Source of the DNA: Bradyrhizobium sp. U87765 SZCCT0048 | GTDB taxonomy: Bacteria; Pseudomonadota; Alphaproteobacteria; Rhizobiales; Xanthobacteraceae | Length of the DNA stretch: 64,000 nt | Direction: 5' to 3' | Assembly (NCBI RefSeq): GCF_018131225.1 | Contig: NZ_JAFCMM010000001.1 | Span: 682,001-746,000, forward strand | Shown: positions 1 through 8,419 of the stretch, in pieces | Numbering within the stretch: position 1 is the first letter of the stretch | How the letters are laid out: each line of letters opens with the position of its first letter | Program-made: the position numbers and the translations under genes | The notes under the pieces: generated by a model | What the model saw: the letters and a program-made list of their open reading frames with translations, nothing else | Databases searched by the model: none | What the model was told of the DNA's origin: nothing

Positions 1-31
1 AGGCGACATGAAGATCGGAAATGGCAAGCAT
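1..31 (-). CDS. urtE: UrtE, urea ABC transporter ATP-binding protein (5' end only)
   Basis: Only the first ten codons are in the window; read on the minus strand they give MLAISDLHVA, the usual opening of a branched-chain-amino-acid/urea type ATPase of the UrtE (LivF-like) family. The gene continues past the left edge. It follows urtD, but the 241-base gap is far larger than the other gaps downstream of urtB, because a repeat element lies in it. The assignment rests on the N-terminal string plus the urtABCD order, so it is inference from position as much as from sequence. Confidence 0.75.
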   Translation of the reverse strand, partial: MLAISDLHVA

Positions 32-60
32 GCGCGTGCTCCTCAGTTGATTACGTGATC

Positions 61-242
61 CGTCACCCTGAGGTGGCCGCGCGACGCGCGGCCCTCGAAG
101 GGCGACGGCCCGTGCATTCGACACCTCGGCCGCGCATCCTCCGAGGCTCGCTGCGCAACGCAAGTCGGGTTTACCCGATTTGCGTCTGAGGCAAGTAGGC
201 AACTCGGCGAAGCCGAGTTGCTGTGCACCTCAGGATGACGGA
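61..242. repeat. Composite palindromic intergenic repeat between urtD and urtE
   Basis: The outer parts match the repeat seen at 4810, 37852, 40365 and 53252 (opening CGTCACCCTGAGGTG, closing CACCTCAGGATGACGG). This copy is longer because its second half holds an extra block at about 160-220 made of two hairpins: an imperfect one at 160-184 and a perfect one at 200-220 (arms CAACTCGGC and GCCGAGTTG around GAA). The same second hairpin with a different loop is found at 51539-51560. It splits the urt operon and may act as an RNA processing or termination signal; that effect is inference. Confidence 0.8.
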
Positions 243-272
243 GAAATGCAACGGTGCCGAAACGAGCCATGT

Positions 273-1028
273 TCAATGCCCGAGATAGACTTCGATGACC
301 TTGGGATCGGTCTTGACCTTGTCCATCGATCCTTCCGACAGGATCTGGCCCTGGTGCAGCACCGTGACCTTGTGGGCGATGTCCTCGACGAACTTCATGT
401 CGTGCTCGATCACCAGCACCGAGCGATCCTTGATGATGCGGTTGAGCAGTTCGGCGGTCTTGACGCGCTCGCTGACGCTCATGCCGGCGACCGGCTCGTC
501 GAGCATCAGCAGCTCCGGGTCCTGGATCAGCAGCATGCCGATCTCCAGCCACTGCTTCTGGCCGTGGCTGAGCAGGTCCGCGCGCATCTCGAGCCGGTCC
601 CTGAGGAAGATCATCTCGGCGACCTCTTCCACCCGCTCGCGGACCGCGGCGTCACGCTTGAACGCCAGGGCGCCGAACACGGTGCGGCCGCGAGGGTAGG
701 AGATTTCAAGGTTCTCGAACACCGTCAGATCGTCATAGATCGACGGCGTCTGGAACTTGCGGCCAACGCCGGCCTGGACGATCTCGTTCTCCTTCATCCG
801 TGTCAATTCCTGGCCGCGGAACTGGATCGATCCGGCGGTCGCCCGTGTCTTGCCGCAGATCAGGTCGAGGACGGTGGTCTTGCCGGCGCCGTTCGGGCCG
901 ATGATGACCCGGATCTCGTTCTCGTCGACATAGAAAGAGAGATCATTGACCGCCTTGAAGCCGTCGAACGACACCGTCAGCCCCTCGACGGCGAGCAGGA
1001 AATCCTTGGGTTGATGACCGATCAGCAT
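273..1028 (-). CDS. urtD: UrtD, urea ABC transporter ATP-binding protein
   Basis: A 251-residue ABC ATPase that powers urea import with UrtE and the UrtBC permeases. Visible motifs are Walker A GPNGAGKTT (residues 44-52), signature LSHGQ (153-157), Walker B LLMLDEP (173-179) and the switch histidine in VLVIEHD. The divergent signature (SHGQ rather than SGGQ) is usual for LivG/UrtD proteins. The ATG at 1028 is chosen because GAGGAGGGCGA lies just upstream; a longer frame to 1217 would run deep into urtC. It starts 10 bases after the urtC stop, so the two are co-transcribed and probably translationally coupled. Confidence 0.95.
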   Translation of the reverse strand: MLIGHQPKDFLLAVEGLTVSFDGFKAVNDLSFYVDENEIRVIIGPNGAGKTTVLDLICGKTRATAGSIQFRGQELTRMKENEIVQAGVGRKFQTPSIYDDLTVFENLEISYPRGRTVFGALAFKRDAAVRERVEEVAEMIFLRDRLEMRADLLSHGQKQWLEIGMLLIQDPELLMLDEPVAGMSVSERVKTAELLNRIIKDRSVLVIEHDMKFVEDIAHKVTVLHQGQILSEGSMDKVKTDPKVIEVYLGH

Positions 1029-1038
1029 GTCGCCCTCC

Positions 1039-2202
1039 TCACTCCGCCGGCGCGCCATCGGCCACGGAGCTCTTGCCCCAGCCGCCGCTACCGTTGCCGA
1101 TGTCGCTCTTGGCCTTGCGCATTTTGAAGACCGCATCGATCCGCGGCTGGACATGGTCGCGCCAGATGCCGGCGAGGCCATCGGGGAATGCCAGCACGAC
1201 GGCGATGAACAGCGCACCGAGACCGAACAGCCACAGCTGCGGGAAGGATTCCGACAGCCCGGTCTTGGCGAAGTTGACCAGCAGCGTGCCGTAGATGGCG
1301 CCGAAGATCGACAGCCGGCCGCCGACCGCGGTGTAGATCACCATTTCGATCGACGGCACGATGCCTACGAAGGACGGCGACATGAAGCCGACCTCGAGGG
1401 TGAACAGCGCGCCGCCGATCGCGGCGAACACGGCTGCGGCGCAGAACGCAAAGATCTTGAAATTCGCGACGCTGTAGCCGGAGAACCGCACCCGGTCCTC
1501 CTTGTCGCGCATGGCGACGAGGATACGGCCGAGCTTGGAGTGGCGGATGAACTGGGCGACGCCGATGCAGCCGAACAGGCAGGCGACCTCGACGAAGTAG
1601 AGGATGAACTTGGCGTGGTCGGTGCGGATGTCCCAGCCGTTGAGGGTGCGCAGGTCGGTGATGCCGTTGATGCCGCCGGTGTAGCCCTGCTGGCCGACGA
1701 TCAGGATGGTCAGGATGGCGGCGATCGCCTGGGTGATGATGGCGAAGTAGACGCCGCCGACCCGCCGCTTGAACATCGCCGCGCCGACGATGAAGGCAAA
1801 CACCGCCGGCACCACCAGGATCGCGACGATGGTGAAGGTCAGGCTGTGAAAGGGCTTCCAGAAGAACGGCAACTGGGTGAGCTGGTTCCAGTCCATGAAG
1901 TCGGGAATGCCCGGCGTCGACTGGATTTTGGTGTTGGCGACGCTCGACGCCTCGAGCTTGAGGAACATCGCCATGCAGTAGCCGCCGAGACCAAAGAACA
2001 CGCCCTGCCCCAGGCTGAGAATGCCGCCATAGCCCCAGCACAGCACGAGACCGATGGCGACGAAAGCGTAGGTCAGGTACTTGGCGACCAGGTTGAGACG
2101 GAAGATGTCGAGGCAAAGCGGGAACACCACCACCAGCAGCACGGCCAGCACGGCGAGCCCGATCCATTCGGAGCGATTGAAGACACGTGGCGTATCGATC
2201 AT
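1039..2202 (-). CDS. urtC: UrtC, urea ABC transporter permease
   Basis: A 387-residue LivM-type inner-membrane permease with about ten hydrophobic segments and the family landmarks CWGYGGILSLGQGVFFGLGGY near residue 60, the GQQGYTGGINGITDL loop, and the cytoplasmic segment SKLGRILVAMRDKEDRVRFSGY that contacts the ATPase. It forms the membrane channel with UrtB. The start at 2202 gives MIDTPRVF; the open frame runs on to 2871 but only as out-of-frame reading of urtB. A GAAGGGGG run upstream serves as ribosome site. It lies between urtB and urtD with short spacers. Confidence 0.95.
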   Translation of the reverse strand: MIDTPRVFNRSEWIGLAVLAVLLVVVFPLCLDIFRLNLVAKYLTYAFVAIGLVLCWGYGGILSLGQGVFFGLGGYCMAMFLKLEASSVANTKIQSTPGIPDFMDWNQLTQLPFFWKPFHSLTFTIVAILVVPAVFAFIVGAAMFKRRVGGVYFAIITQAIAAILTILIVGQQGYTGGINGITDLRTLNGWDIRTDHAKFILYFVEVACLFGCIGVAQFIRHSKLGRILVAMRDKEDRVRFSGYSVANFKIFAFCAAAVFAAIGGALFTLEVGFMSPSFVGIVPSIEMVIYTAVGGRLSIFGAIYGTLLVNFAKTGLSESFPQLWLFGLGALFIAVVLAFPDGLAGIWRDHVQPRIDAVFKMRKAKSDIGNGSGGWGKSSVADGAPAE

Positions 2203-2237
2203 GGCGAAGCCCCCTTCCCGGCCTGTCGCTTGCGGCG

Positions 2238-3164
2238 TCACTTGCGCACCTTGAGGGCGAACAGCCCCTGCGGCCGCAGCATCAGAATGCCGACGATCGC
2301 CAGCAGCGTGATCACCTGGGCCATCGAGCCGGAGGTGAAGAACTCCAGCGTCGAGCGCGCCTGGGAGATGGTGAAGGCGGACGCGATGGTGCCGAGCAGA
2401 CTGGCGGCGCCGCCGAACACGACGACCAGGAAGGTGTCGACGATGTAGAGCTGGCCCGAGGTCGGCCCGGTCGAGCCGATCATGGTGAAGGCGCTGCCGG
2501 CGATCCCGGCGATGCCGCAGCCGAGCCCGAAGGTGTAGCGGTCGACCTTTTCGGTGTTGATGCCGACCGCGCCGGCCATGACGCGGTTCTGCACCACGGC
2601 GCGCACCTGGCGGCCCCAGCGCGAGCGGAACATGATGTAGGCGACGGCGAGCGTGATCAGCACGGTGAGAGCCATCACGAACATGCCGTTGATCGGGATC
2701 TCGATGGAATCCGTGACCTGCTTGGAGCCCATCATCCATTCCGGCAGCTCGACGCCGACCTCGCGCGCGCCGAAGATCGAGCGGTAGGCCTGCTGCAGGA
2801 TCAGGCTGAGCCCCCAGGTGGCGAGCAGCGTATCGAGCGGCCGCTTGTAAAGATGGCGGATCAGCGCCCATTCCACCAGCATGCCCAGCGCCCCCGAGGC
2901 ACAGAACGCCAGCGCCATGGCGACGAAGAAGTAGCCGGGAAACAGCGCCGGCAGATGCGCCTGGAAGAAGCCCGACGTCATCCAGGTGACGTAGGCGCCG
3001 AGGATCATGAACTCGCCATGGGCCATGTTGATGACGCCCATCTGGCCGAAGATGATGGCGAGCCCCAGCGCCATCAGCAGGAACACCGAGAACAGGATCA
3101 GCCCGGCAAAACCCTGCATCACGAAGATCGAGGAGAGATCACCGAGCGAATAGTCGCCGAACAT
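2238..3164 (-). CDS. urtB: UrtB, urea ABC transporter permease
   Basis: A 308-residue LivH-type permease, recognisable from FGQMGVINMAHGEFMILGAYVTW near residue 45 and the coupling segment RWGRQVRAVVQNRVMAGAVGINTEKVD. Some proteobacterial UrtB proteins carry a long periplasmic N-terminal extension; this one is the short form. The ATG at 3164 is preferred over 3182 because GGAG sits at proper distance before it. Upstream lies a 237-base gap with strong hairpins and half a repeat element, so urtB may be expressed at a lower level than urtA. Confidence 0.92.
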   Translation of the reverse strand: MFGDYSLGDLSSIFVMQGFAGLILFSVFLLMALGLAIIFGQMGVINMAHGEFMILGAYVTWMTSGFFQAHLPALFPGYFFVAMALAFCASGALGMLVEWALIRHLYKRPLDTLLATWGLSLILQQAYRSIFGAREVGVELPEWMMGSKQVTDSIEIPINGMFVMALTVLITLAVAYIMFRSRWGRQVRAVVQNRVMAGAVGINTEKVDRYTFGLGCGIAGIAGSAFTMIGSTGPTSGQLYIVDTFLVVVFGGAASLLGTIASAFTISQARSTLEFFTSGSMAQVITLLAIVGILMLRPQGLFALKVRK

Positions 3165-3195
3165 CACATGCTCCTGCCGCATTTCGAGGGAAAGG

Positions 3196-3253
3196 CTCGC
3201 GCCGCGGGATGTGACCCGCGGCGCGAGGGATGTGACGCGGACCGCCGTCCGCG
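3196..3253 (-). terminator. Two strong hairpins between urtA and urtB
   Basis: The first is a perfect 13-bp stem (3196-3208 with 3215-3227) around a 6-base loop and is almost pure G/C. The second (3236-3242 with 3247-3253) has a 7-bp stem and a CGCC loop. No run of T follows, so this is not a canonical intrinsic terminator. Such intercistronic stems often protect the 3' end of an abundant binding-protein mRNA or lower transcription into the permease genes; this role is inferred. Confidence 0.6.
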
Positions 3254-3312
3254 CCAGGGAGATCGTGAAGGCCGGACCGCACAGCGGCGGCCTGTGCACC
3301 GCCTTGGCCTTC

Positions 3313-3355
3313 CATCCTTCGAGGCGCGCAAGGGCGCGCACCTCAGGATGACGGA
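3313..3355. repeat. Half copy of the palindromic intergenic repeat
   Basis: Only the right half of the repeat is present: CATCCTTCGAGG, a short GC hairpin (GCGCGC AAGG GCGCGC) and CACCTCAGGATGACGG. It sits in the urtA-urtB gap directly beside the two strong hairpins. The left half (CGTCACCCTGAGGTG) is missing. Confidence 0.75.
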
Positions 3356-3401
3356 GAGAAGCCGGTGTTGCGTCGTCTCCGTCTCCGCTACGCCACCCTC
3401 G

Positions 3402-4664
3402 TCACTGGTAGCCCTTCGGGAACGGATCGGGCTCGACGAGATCGGCGGTCTCGTAGATCAGGTCGTACTGGCCGTCGGCGCGGGCGCGGCCGACGCGGGT
3501 CTTCGACCACAGGTGATGGTTCTCGTGGATGCGGACATAGCCTTCCGGCGCGCCCTTGAACTCCACGCCCGGTGACGCCGCCGCGACCTTGTCGATGTCG
3601 AAGCTGCCGGCCTTCTCGACCGTCAACTTCCACAGCCACGGGCCGAGATAGGCAGCCTGGGTGACGTCTCCGATCACCGTCTTCTCGCCCCACATCTTCT
3701 TGAACGCGGCGACGAACGCCTTGTTGTTGGCATTGTCGAGCGACTGGAAGTACTTCATGCAGGCGTAGGCGCCGGCGATGTTCTCGCCACCGATGCCGTC
3801 GATCTCGTCCTCGGTGACCGAGATGGTCAGCAGCGTCTGCTTCGACAGATCGATGCCTGCCGCCTTCAGCTGCTTGTAGAACGCGACGTTCGAGCCGCCG
3901 ACGATGATGGCGTAGATGACGTCCGGCTTGGTCAGCTTGATCTTGTTGATCACCGAGTTGAACTGGGTGTGGCCGAGCGGGAAGTACTCTTCGCCCACCA
4001 CCTTGCAGCCCTGCAGGTGGCCCTCGATGTGCTTGCGCGCGATCTTGTTGGAGGTGCGCGGCCAGATGTAGTCAGATCCCAGCAGGTAGAAGCTCTTGGC
4101 TCCCTTGGTCTTGTTGACCCAGTCGAGGCCGGCGATGATCTGCTGCGTCGCCTCCTGGCCGGTATAGATGACGTTCTTGGACTGCTCGAGGCCTTCATAG
4201 AAGGTCGGGTAGTACAGCATGCCGTTGTACTGCTCGAACACCGGCAGCACCGCCTTGCGCGAGGCCGACGTCCAGCAGCCCATCACGGCCGCGCACTTGT
4301 CGTTGACCAGCAGCTTCTTGGCCTTCTCGGCGAAGGTCGGCCAGTCGCTGGCGCCGTCTTCCTGGATGAACTTGATCTTGCGGCCGAGCACGCCGCCGGC
4401 GGCGTTGATCTGCTCGATGGCGAGCTTTTCCGCCTCGACCGAGCCGGTCTCGCTGATCGCCATGGTGCCGGTGACCGAGTGCAGGATGCCGACCGTCACC
4501 TCGGTGTCGGTCACCGCGAGCCCGGTGGTGTTGACCACCGAAGTGGCAGGAACGTCGGCCAATGCCGTTTTTGGCAGCAGCGACAGCGCCGGCAACGCCG
4601 CCATTCCCATCAGCAGCTTTCGGCGGAATGCCGATTGCAACCCTCTATCCCGTTCCTCAGACAT
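3402..4664 (-). CDS. urtA: UrtA, urea-binding periplasmic protein
   Basis: A 420-residue periplasmic-binding protein of the Peripla_BP_5 family. The N-terminus has a twin-arginine type signal (RRKLLMG at residues 14-20, then a hydrophobic stretch ending PKTALA near 36), so export through Tat is likely. Typical UrtA strings follow: TVGILHSVTGTMAISE, GCWTSASRKAVLPVFE and LLGSDYIWPRTSN. It captures urea or short amides and hands them to UrtBC. The ATG at 4664 has AGAAGGGG upstream; the longer frame begins with TTG and is less likely. First gene of the operon. Confidence 0.95.
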   Translation of the reverse strand: MSEERDRGLQSAFRRKLLMGMAALPALSLLPKTALADVPATSVVNTTGLAVTDTEVTVGILHSVTGTMAISETGSVEAEKLAIEQINAAGGVLGRKIKFIQEDGASDWPTFAEKAKKLLVNDKCAAVMGCWTSASRKAVLPVFEQYNGMLYYPTFYEGLEQSKNVIYTGQEATQQIIAGLDWVNKTKGAKSFYLLGSDYIWPRTSNKIARKHIEGHLQGCKVVGEEYFPLGHTQFNSVINKIKLTKPDVIYAIIVGGSNVAFYKQLKAAGIDLSKQTLLTISVTEDEIDGIGGENIAGAYACMKYFQSLDNANNKAFVAAFKKMWGEKTVIGDVTQAAYLGPWLWKLTVEKAGSFDIDKVAAASPGVEFKGAPEGYVRIHENHHLWSKTRVGRARADGQYDLIYETADLVEPDPFPKGYQ

Positions 4665-4717
4665 GACGACCCCTTCTGGTTGTGACAACGCGGCGATGGG
4701 GCGAGGATTGCTGAATT

Positions 4718-4730
4718 TGTGCGCTGCACA
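4718..4730 (-). promoter_or_regulatory. Dyad upstream of urtA
   Basis: TGTGC and GCACA flank a 3-base spacer about 54 bases before the urtA start, inside the 353-base gap 4665-5017. It is placed as an operator or promoter-proximal site would be. It is not a good match to the NtrC consensus (TGCAC-N5-GTGCA), so no regulator is named. Confidence 0.35.
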
Positions 4731-4809
4731 GATACGCAGGATCGCGTATACTGCACCGCAAAACTGCGACGTAGATTGCGGATGAGGTTGTCAACGGATC
4801 GACGTGATC

Positions 4810-4925
4810 CGTCACCCTGAGGTGGTCCCGCGTCGCGGGACCCTCGAAGGGCGACGGCCCAAGCGTGAGACGCCTCGGCCGTTCATCCTTCGAGGCGCGC
4901 AAGAGCGCGCACCTCAGGATGACGG
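4810..4925. repeat. Full-length palindromic intergenic repeat
   Basis: A clean copy of the about 116-base element: CGTCACCCTGAGGTG, hairpin GGTCCCGCG TCG CGGGACC, CCTCGAAGGGCGACGG, short unique spacer, GGCCGTTCATCCTTCGAGG, a second hairpin and CACCTCAGGATGACGG. The two halves are inverted relative to each other, so the whole can fold as a cruciform or a long branched stem. It separates urtA from the divergent kinase gene. Confidence 0.85.
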
Positions 4926-4957
4926 AGGAAGACTGGAGACCTGGTTTTGGTTCTGTC

Positions 4958-4973
4958 GCGCTGAGTTCAGCGC
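4958..4973 (+). promoter_or_regulatory. 16-bp palindrome upstream of the hybrid kinase gene
   Basis: GCGCTGA and TCAGCGC are separated by GT, 45 bases before the GTG start of the transporter-kinase gene. It could be an operator or a 5' leader hairpin; nothing in the sequence decides between these. Confidence 0.4.
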
Positions 4974-5017
4974 ACGACGAATGTGGGTAACGGATCGAGG
5001 GTGACGGGAGCGGTGGA

Positions 5018-8000
5018 GTGCACGGGCGGCAGCGGATAGACCGCGTCAGGCGCCAGTATAATCAGTGGGTCGCCAACCAGACGCTGGAAGACTACGCGCT
5101 GCGCTTCACCGCCAAGAGCGCGCGGCGCTGGTCCGCGGCCCGCGTCGCCAACACCGCGCTGGGGGCGATCTCGTTCCTGGCGCTGGAGGCGATCGGCGGC
5201 ACCATCACGCTGAACTACGGCGCCACCAATGCGGTGGCCGCCATCGTGGTGGTCAGCGTCATCATCTTCGCCTGCGGCCTGCCGATCGCCTACTATGCGG
5301 CGCGCTGCGGCGTCGACATCGACCTGCTGACCCGCGGCGCTGGCTTCGGCTATATCGGCTCGACCATCACCTCGCTGATCTACGCCACCTTCACCTTCAT
5401 CTTCTTCGCCATCGAGGCGGTGATCCTGGCGATGGCCCTGGAGCTGTGCTTCGGCATCCCCCGCCCGATCGGCTATCTCGTCAGCGCCGTGGTGATCATT
5501 CCGCTGGTGACCCACGGCATCACGCTGATCAGCCGCTTCCAGCTCTGGACCCAGCCGCTGTGGGTCGTGCTGCACGTGCTGCCGTTCGCCGCGATCGCGT
5601 TCAAGAACCGTGAATCCTTCGTCGCCTGGACGCAGTTTCCGGGCGAGCATGGCAACGCCGCCGGGCATCTCGACCTGCTGCTGTTCGGCACCGCCGCCTC
5701 GGTGGTGTTCTCGCTGGTCGCGCAGATCGGCGAGCAGGTCGACTTCCTGCGCTTCCTGCCGCGCGACCGTAGCACCTCCCGCACCGCGTGGTGGCTGTCG
5801 CTGCTGAGCGCCGGCCCGGGCTGGATCGTGATCGGCGCCATCAAGCTGCTGGCGGGCTCGTTCCTCGCCTTCTTCGCGCTGAGCCATGGCATCGCCGGCG
5901 AGCACGCCGCCGAGCCGACCCAGATGTACCTCGCCGCGTTCCGCTATGTGCTCGACCAGCCGGACCTCGCGCTGGCGCTGACCGGCACCTTCGTGATCCT
6001 GTCGCAGCTCAAGATCAACGTTACCAACGCCTATGCCGGCTCGATCGCCTGGTCGAACTTCTTCTCCCGCCTGACCCACAGCCATCCCGGCCGCGTGGTC
6101 TGGCTGGTGTTCAATGTCGTCGTCGCCGTGCTGCTCATGGAGATCGGGGTCTACAAGGCGCTGGAGCACACGCTCGCGCTCTATTCCAACGTCGCCATCG
6201 CCTGGGTCGGCGCGCTGGTCGCCGACCTCGTGGTCAACAAGCCGCTGGGGTTGCGGCCGCCGGTGATGGACTTCAAGCGCGCCCATCTCTACGACATCAA
6301 TCCGGTTGGCGTCGGCGCCATGGCGATCGCCACCATCGTGTCGATTAGCGCGTTCTATGGCCTGTTCGGACCGATGGCCAAGGCGCTGTCGCCGTTCGTC
6401 GCGCTGCTGACCGCGTTCGTCGCCGCCCCCGCCATCGCCTTCGCGACCGGCGGCAAGTACTATCTCGCCCGCAAGCCCAAGCGCAGCTGGCAGAACCTGT
6501 CGACGATCACCTGCTGCATCTGCGAGCACAGTTTCGAGCCCGAGGACATGGCGTCGTGCCCGGCCTATAGCGGGCCGATCTGCTCGCTGTGCTGCTCGCT
6601 CGACGCGCGCTGCCACGACCTGTGCAAGCCGCACGGACGGGTGCAGCAGCAGATCGCTCGGACGCTCGGACATATCCTGCCCGAGGGCGTCGAGACGGTG
6701 CTCAACTCGCCGCTCGGTCACTACCTGCGGGTGTTCCTGATCTCGTCGAGCCTCGTCGGCCTGACGCTCGGGCTGATCTACCTGCAGTCGGCCGCGGAGA
6801 TTCCGGGTCAGGCGATGCCGCTCGCCGATGTGCTGTGGAAGGTGTTCTTCGCGCTGGTCATCATCATCGGCGTCATCGCCTGGCTGTTCGTGCTGGCGCA
6901 ACAGAGCCGCCGCGCCGCCGAGGAGGAAACCCGCCGCCAGACGGCGCTGCTGATCCAGGAGATCGACGCCCACAAGCGCACCGACGCCGAGCTGCAGCGC
7001 GCCAAGGAAGTGGCTGAATCAGCCAACCTCGCCAAGAGCCGCTATGTGGTGGGCCTGAGCCACGAACTGCGCTCGCCGCTCAACGCCATCAGCGGCTATG
7101 CCCAGCTGCTGGAACAGGACGCCACGCTGCAGGCCAAGCCGCGCGAGCAGGTCCGCGTCGTCCGCCGCAGTGCCGACCATCTCTCCGGGCTGATCGACGG
7201 CATCCTCGACATCTCCAAGATCGAGGCCGGCCGGCTATATTTGTCCCGCGACGAGGTCCGGCTGTCCGAATTCCTCGACCAGATGGTCGGCATGTTTCGC
7301 CTGCAGGCCGCCGCCAAGGGCATCGACTTCGTCTTCCGCCGGCCCGACTATCTGCCGCCGGTCGTCTACGCCGACGAGAAGCGGCTGCGCCAGATCCTGA
7401 TCAACCTCCTGTCCAACGCCATCAAGTTCACGACCGACGGCAGCGTGCAGTTCGTCATGCACTACCGCAGCCCGGTGGCCGAGTTCGAGATCACCGACAC
7501 CGGGCCCGGCATCCAGCCCGACGATCTCGAACGCATCTTCGCGCCGTTCGAGCGCGGCGCGCTCGGCAGCGCCCAGCCGCACACCGGCACAGGGCTTGGT
7601 CTCACCATCAGCCGCCTGCTCGCCGGCGTCATGGGCGGCGACATCCGCGTCGCCAGCACGGTCGGTGCCGGCAGCACGTTTCGCGTCAAGCTGTTGCTGT
7701 CGGAGGTCACCAATCCGACGCGGCAGGCGCCGATCGCCAAACCCGTGTTCGGCTATCTTGGCCCGCGCAAGACCGTGCTGATCACCGACGACGATCCCTC
7801 CCACCGCGAACTGCTGCGCCAGGTGCTGGCGCCGCTCGGCTTCATTATCCTCAGCGCCCAGGACGGCCCGTCCTGCCTTGCGCTCGCCGCCCACTGCCAG
7901 CCGGACCTGTTCCTGCTCGACATTTCCATGCCCGGCATGGACGGCTGGAGCGTCGCCGAGGCCCTGCGCGCCGCCGGCCACCATCAGGCCCGCATCCTGA

Positions 8001-8419
8001 TGATCTCGGCGAGCGCGCTGGAGGCTCACGGCCGGCCGCTCGCGCAGCCCTTCCACGACGGCTACCTGATGAAGCCGATCGATGTCGCGCGCGTGCTCGA
8101 ACAGATCGGCCAGCTCCTGAAGATCGAGTGGCAGCATGCCGGCCACGACAAGCCGGCGCCGGTGTGGACGCCCGGCGTGGGGCCGCTGCCATCCGTGCAG
8201 GATGTCGAGGAACTGATCGAGCTCGGCGAGATCGGCCATGTCAGCGCGATCCGCGGCAAGCTGGAGCGCCTCGCCGCCGACACCCCCGAACATGCCGCAT
8301 TCGTCGCGCGCATGCGCGGCCTGGTCGACGAATTCGATTTCCATCAGTACGCCGCCGTGCTCAAGATGTTGCATTCCCATGACGCTCAGGCTCCCGACCA
8401 CCATCCCGATGGCCCATGA
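5018..8419 (+). CDS. NCS1 transporter-histidine kinase-receiver fusion protein
   Basis: A 1133-residue hybrid sensor kinase. Residues about 20-480 form a polytopic module resembling nucleobase-cation-symport-1 permeases (ALGAISFLALEAIGGTITLNYG, about 12 hydrophobic segments). A Cys-rich patch follows (499-536, nine Cys and two His). Then come two more membrane segments (about 572-590 and 604-628), a coiled linker, a HisKA domain with H682 in SHELRSP, a HATPase domain with N800 and GTGLGLTIS, and a receiver with the phospho-acceptor D968. The GTG start has GGGAG upstream. It lies beside urtA in divergent orientation and overlaps the response-regulator gene, suggesting a sensor of urea or another small N-compound. 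The ligand and whether the module still transports are unknown. Confidence 0.9.
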   Translation: MHGRQRIDRVRRQYNQWVANQTLEDYALRFTAKSARRWSAARVANTALGAISFLALEAIGGTITLNYGATNAVAAIVVVSVIIFACGLPIAYYAARCGVDIDLLTRGAGFGYIGSTITSLIYATFTFIFFAIEAVILAMALELCFGIPRPIGYLVSAVVIIPLVTHGITLISRFQLWTQPLWVVLHVLPFAAIAFKNRESFVAWTQFPGEHGNAAGHLDLLLFGTAASVVFSLVAQIGEQVDFLRFLPRDRSTSRTAWWLSLLSAGPGWIVIGAIKLLAGSFLAFFALSHGIAGEHAAEPTQMYLAAFRYVLDQPDLALALTGTFVILSQLKINVTNAYAGSIAWSNFFSRLTHSHPGRVVWLVFNVVVAVLLMEIGVYKALEHTLALYSNVAIAWVGALVADLVVNKPLGLRPPVMDFKRAHLYDINPVGVGAMAIATIVSISAFYGLFGPMAKALSPFVALLTAFVAAPAIAFATGGKYYLARKPKRSWQNLSTITCCICEHSFEPEDMASCPAYSGPICSLCCSLDARCHDLCKPHGRVQQQIARTLGHILPEGVETVLNSPLGHYLRVFLISSSLVGLTLGLIYLQSAAEIPGQAMPLADVLWKVFFALVIIIGVIAWLFVLAQQSRRAAEEETRRQTALLIQEIDAHKRTDAELQRAKEVAESANLAKSRYVVGLSHELRSPLNAISGYAQLLEQDATLQAKPREQVRVVRRSADHLSGLIDGILDISKIEAGRLYLSRDEVRLSEFLDQMVGMFRLQAAAKGIDFVFRRPDYLPPVVYADEKRLRQILINLLSNAIKFTTDGSVQFVMHYRSPVAEFEITDTGPGIQPDDLERIFAPFERGALGSAQPHTGTGLGLTISRLLAGVMGGDIRVASTVGAGSTFRVKLLLSEVTNPTRQAPIAKPVFGYLGPRKTVLITDDDPSHRELLRQVLAPLGFIILSAQDGPSCLALAAHCQPDLFLLDISMPGMDGWSVAEALRAAGHHQARILMISASALEAHGRPLAQPFHDGYLMKPIDVARVLEQIGQLLKIEWQHAGHDKPAPVWTPGVGPLPSVQDVEELIELGEIGHVSAIRGKLERLAADTPEHAAFVARMRGLVDEFDFHQYAAVLKMLHSHDAQAPDHHPDGP

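Noticed and set aside
1027..2448. Plus-strand frame across urtC
   Set aside because: Antisense shadow of a permease gene; composition is Asp/Glu/Arg/His-rich with no ribosome site.
4718..4730. NtrC site before urtA
   Set aside because: The dyad spacing and arms differ from the NtrC consensus and no sigma-54 promoter (TGGCAC-N5-TTGC) was found beside it.
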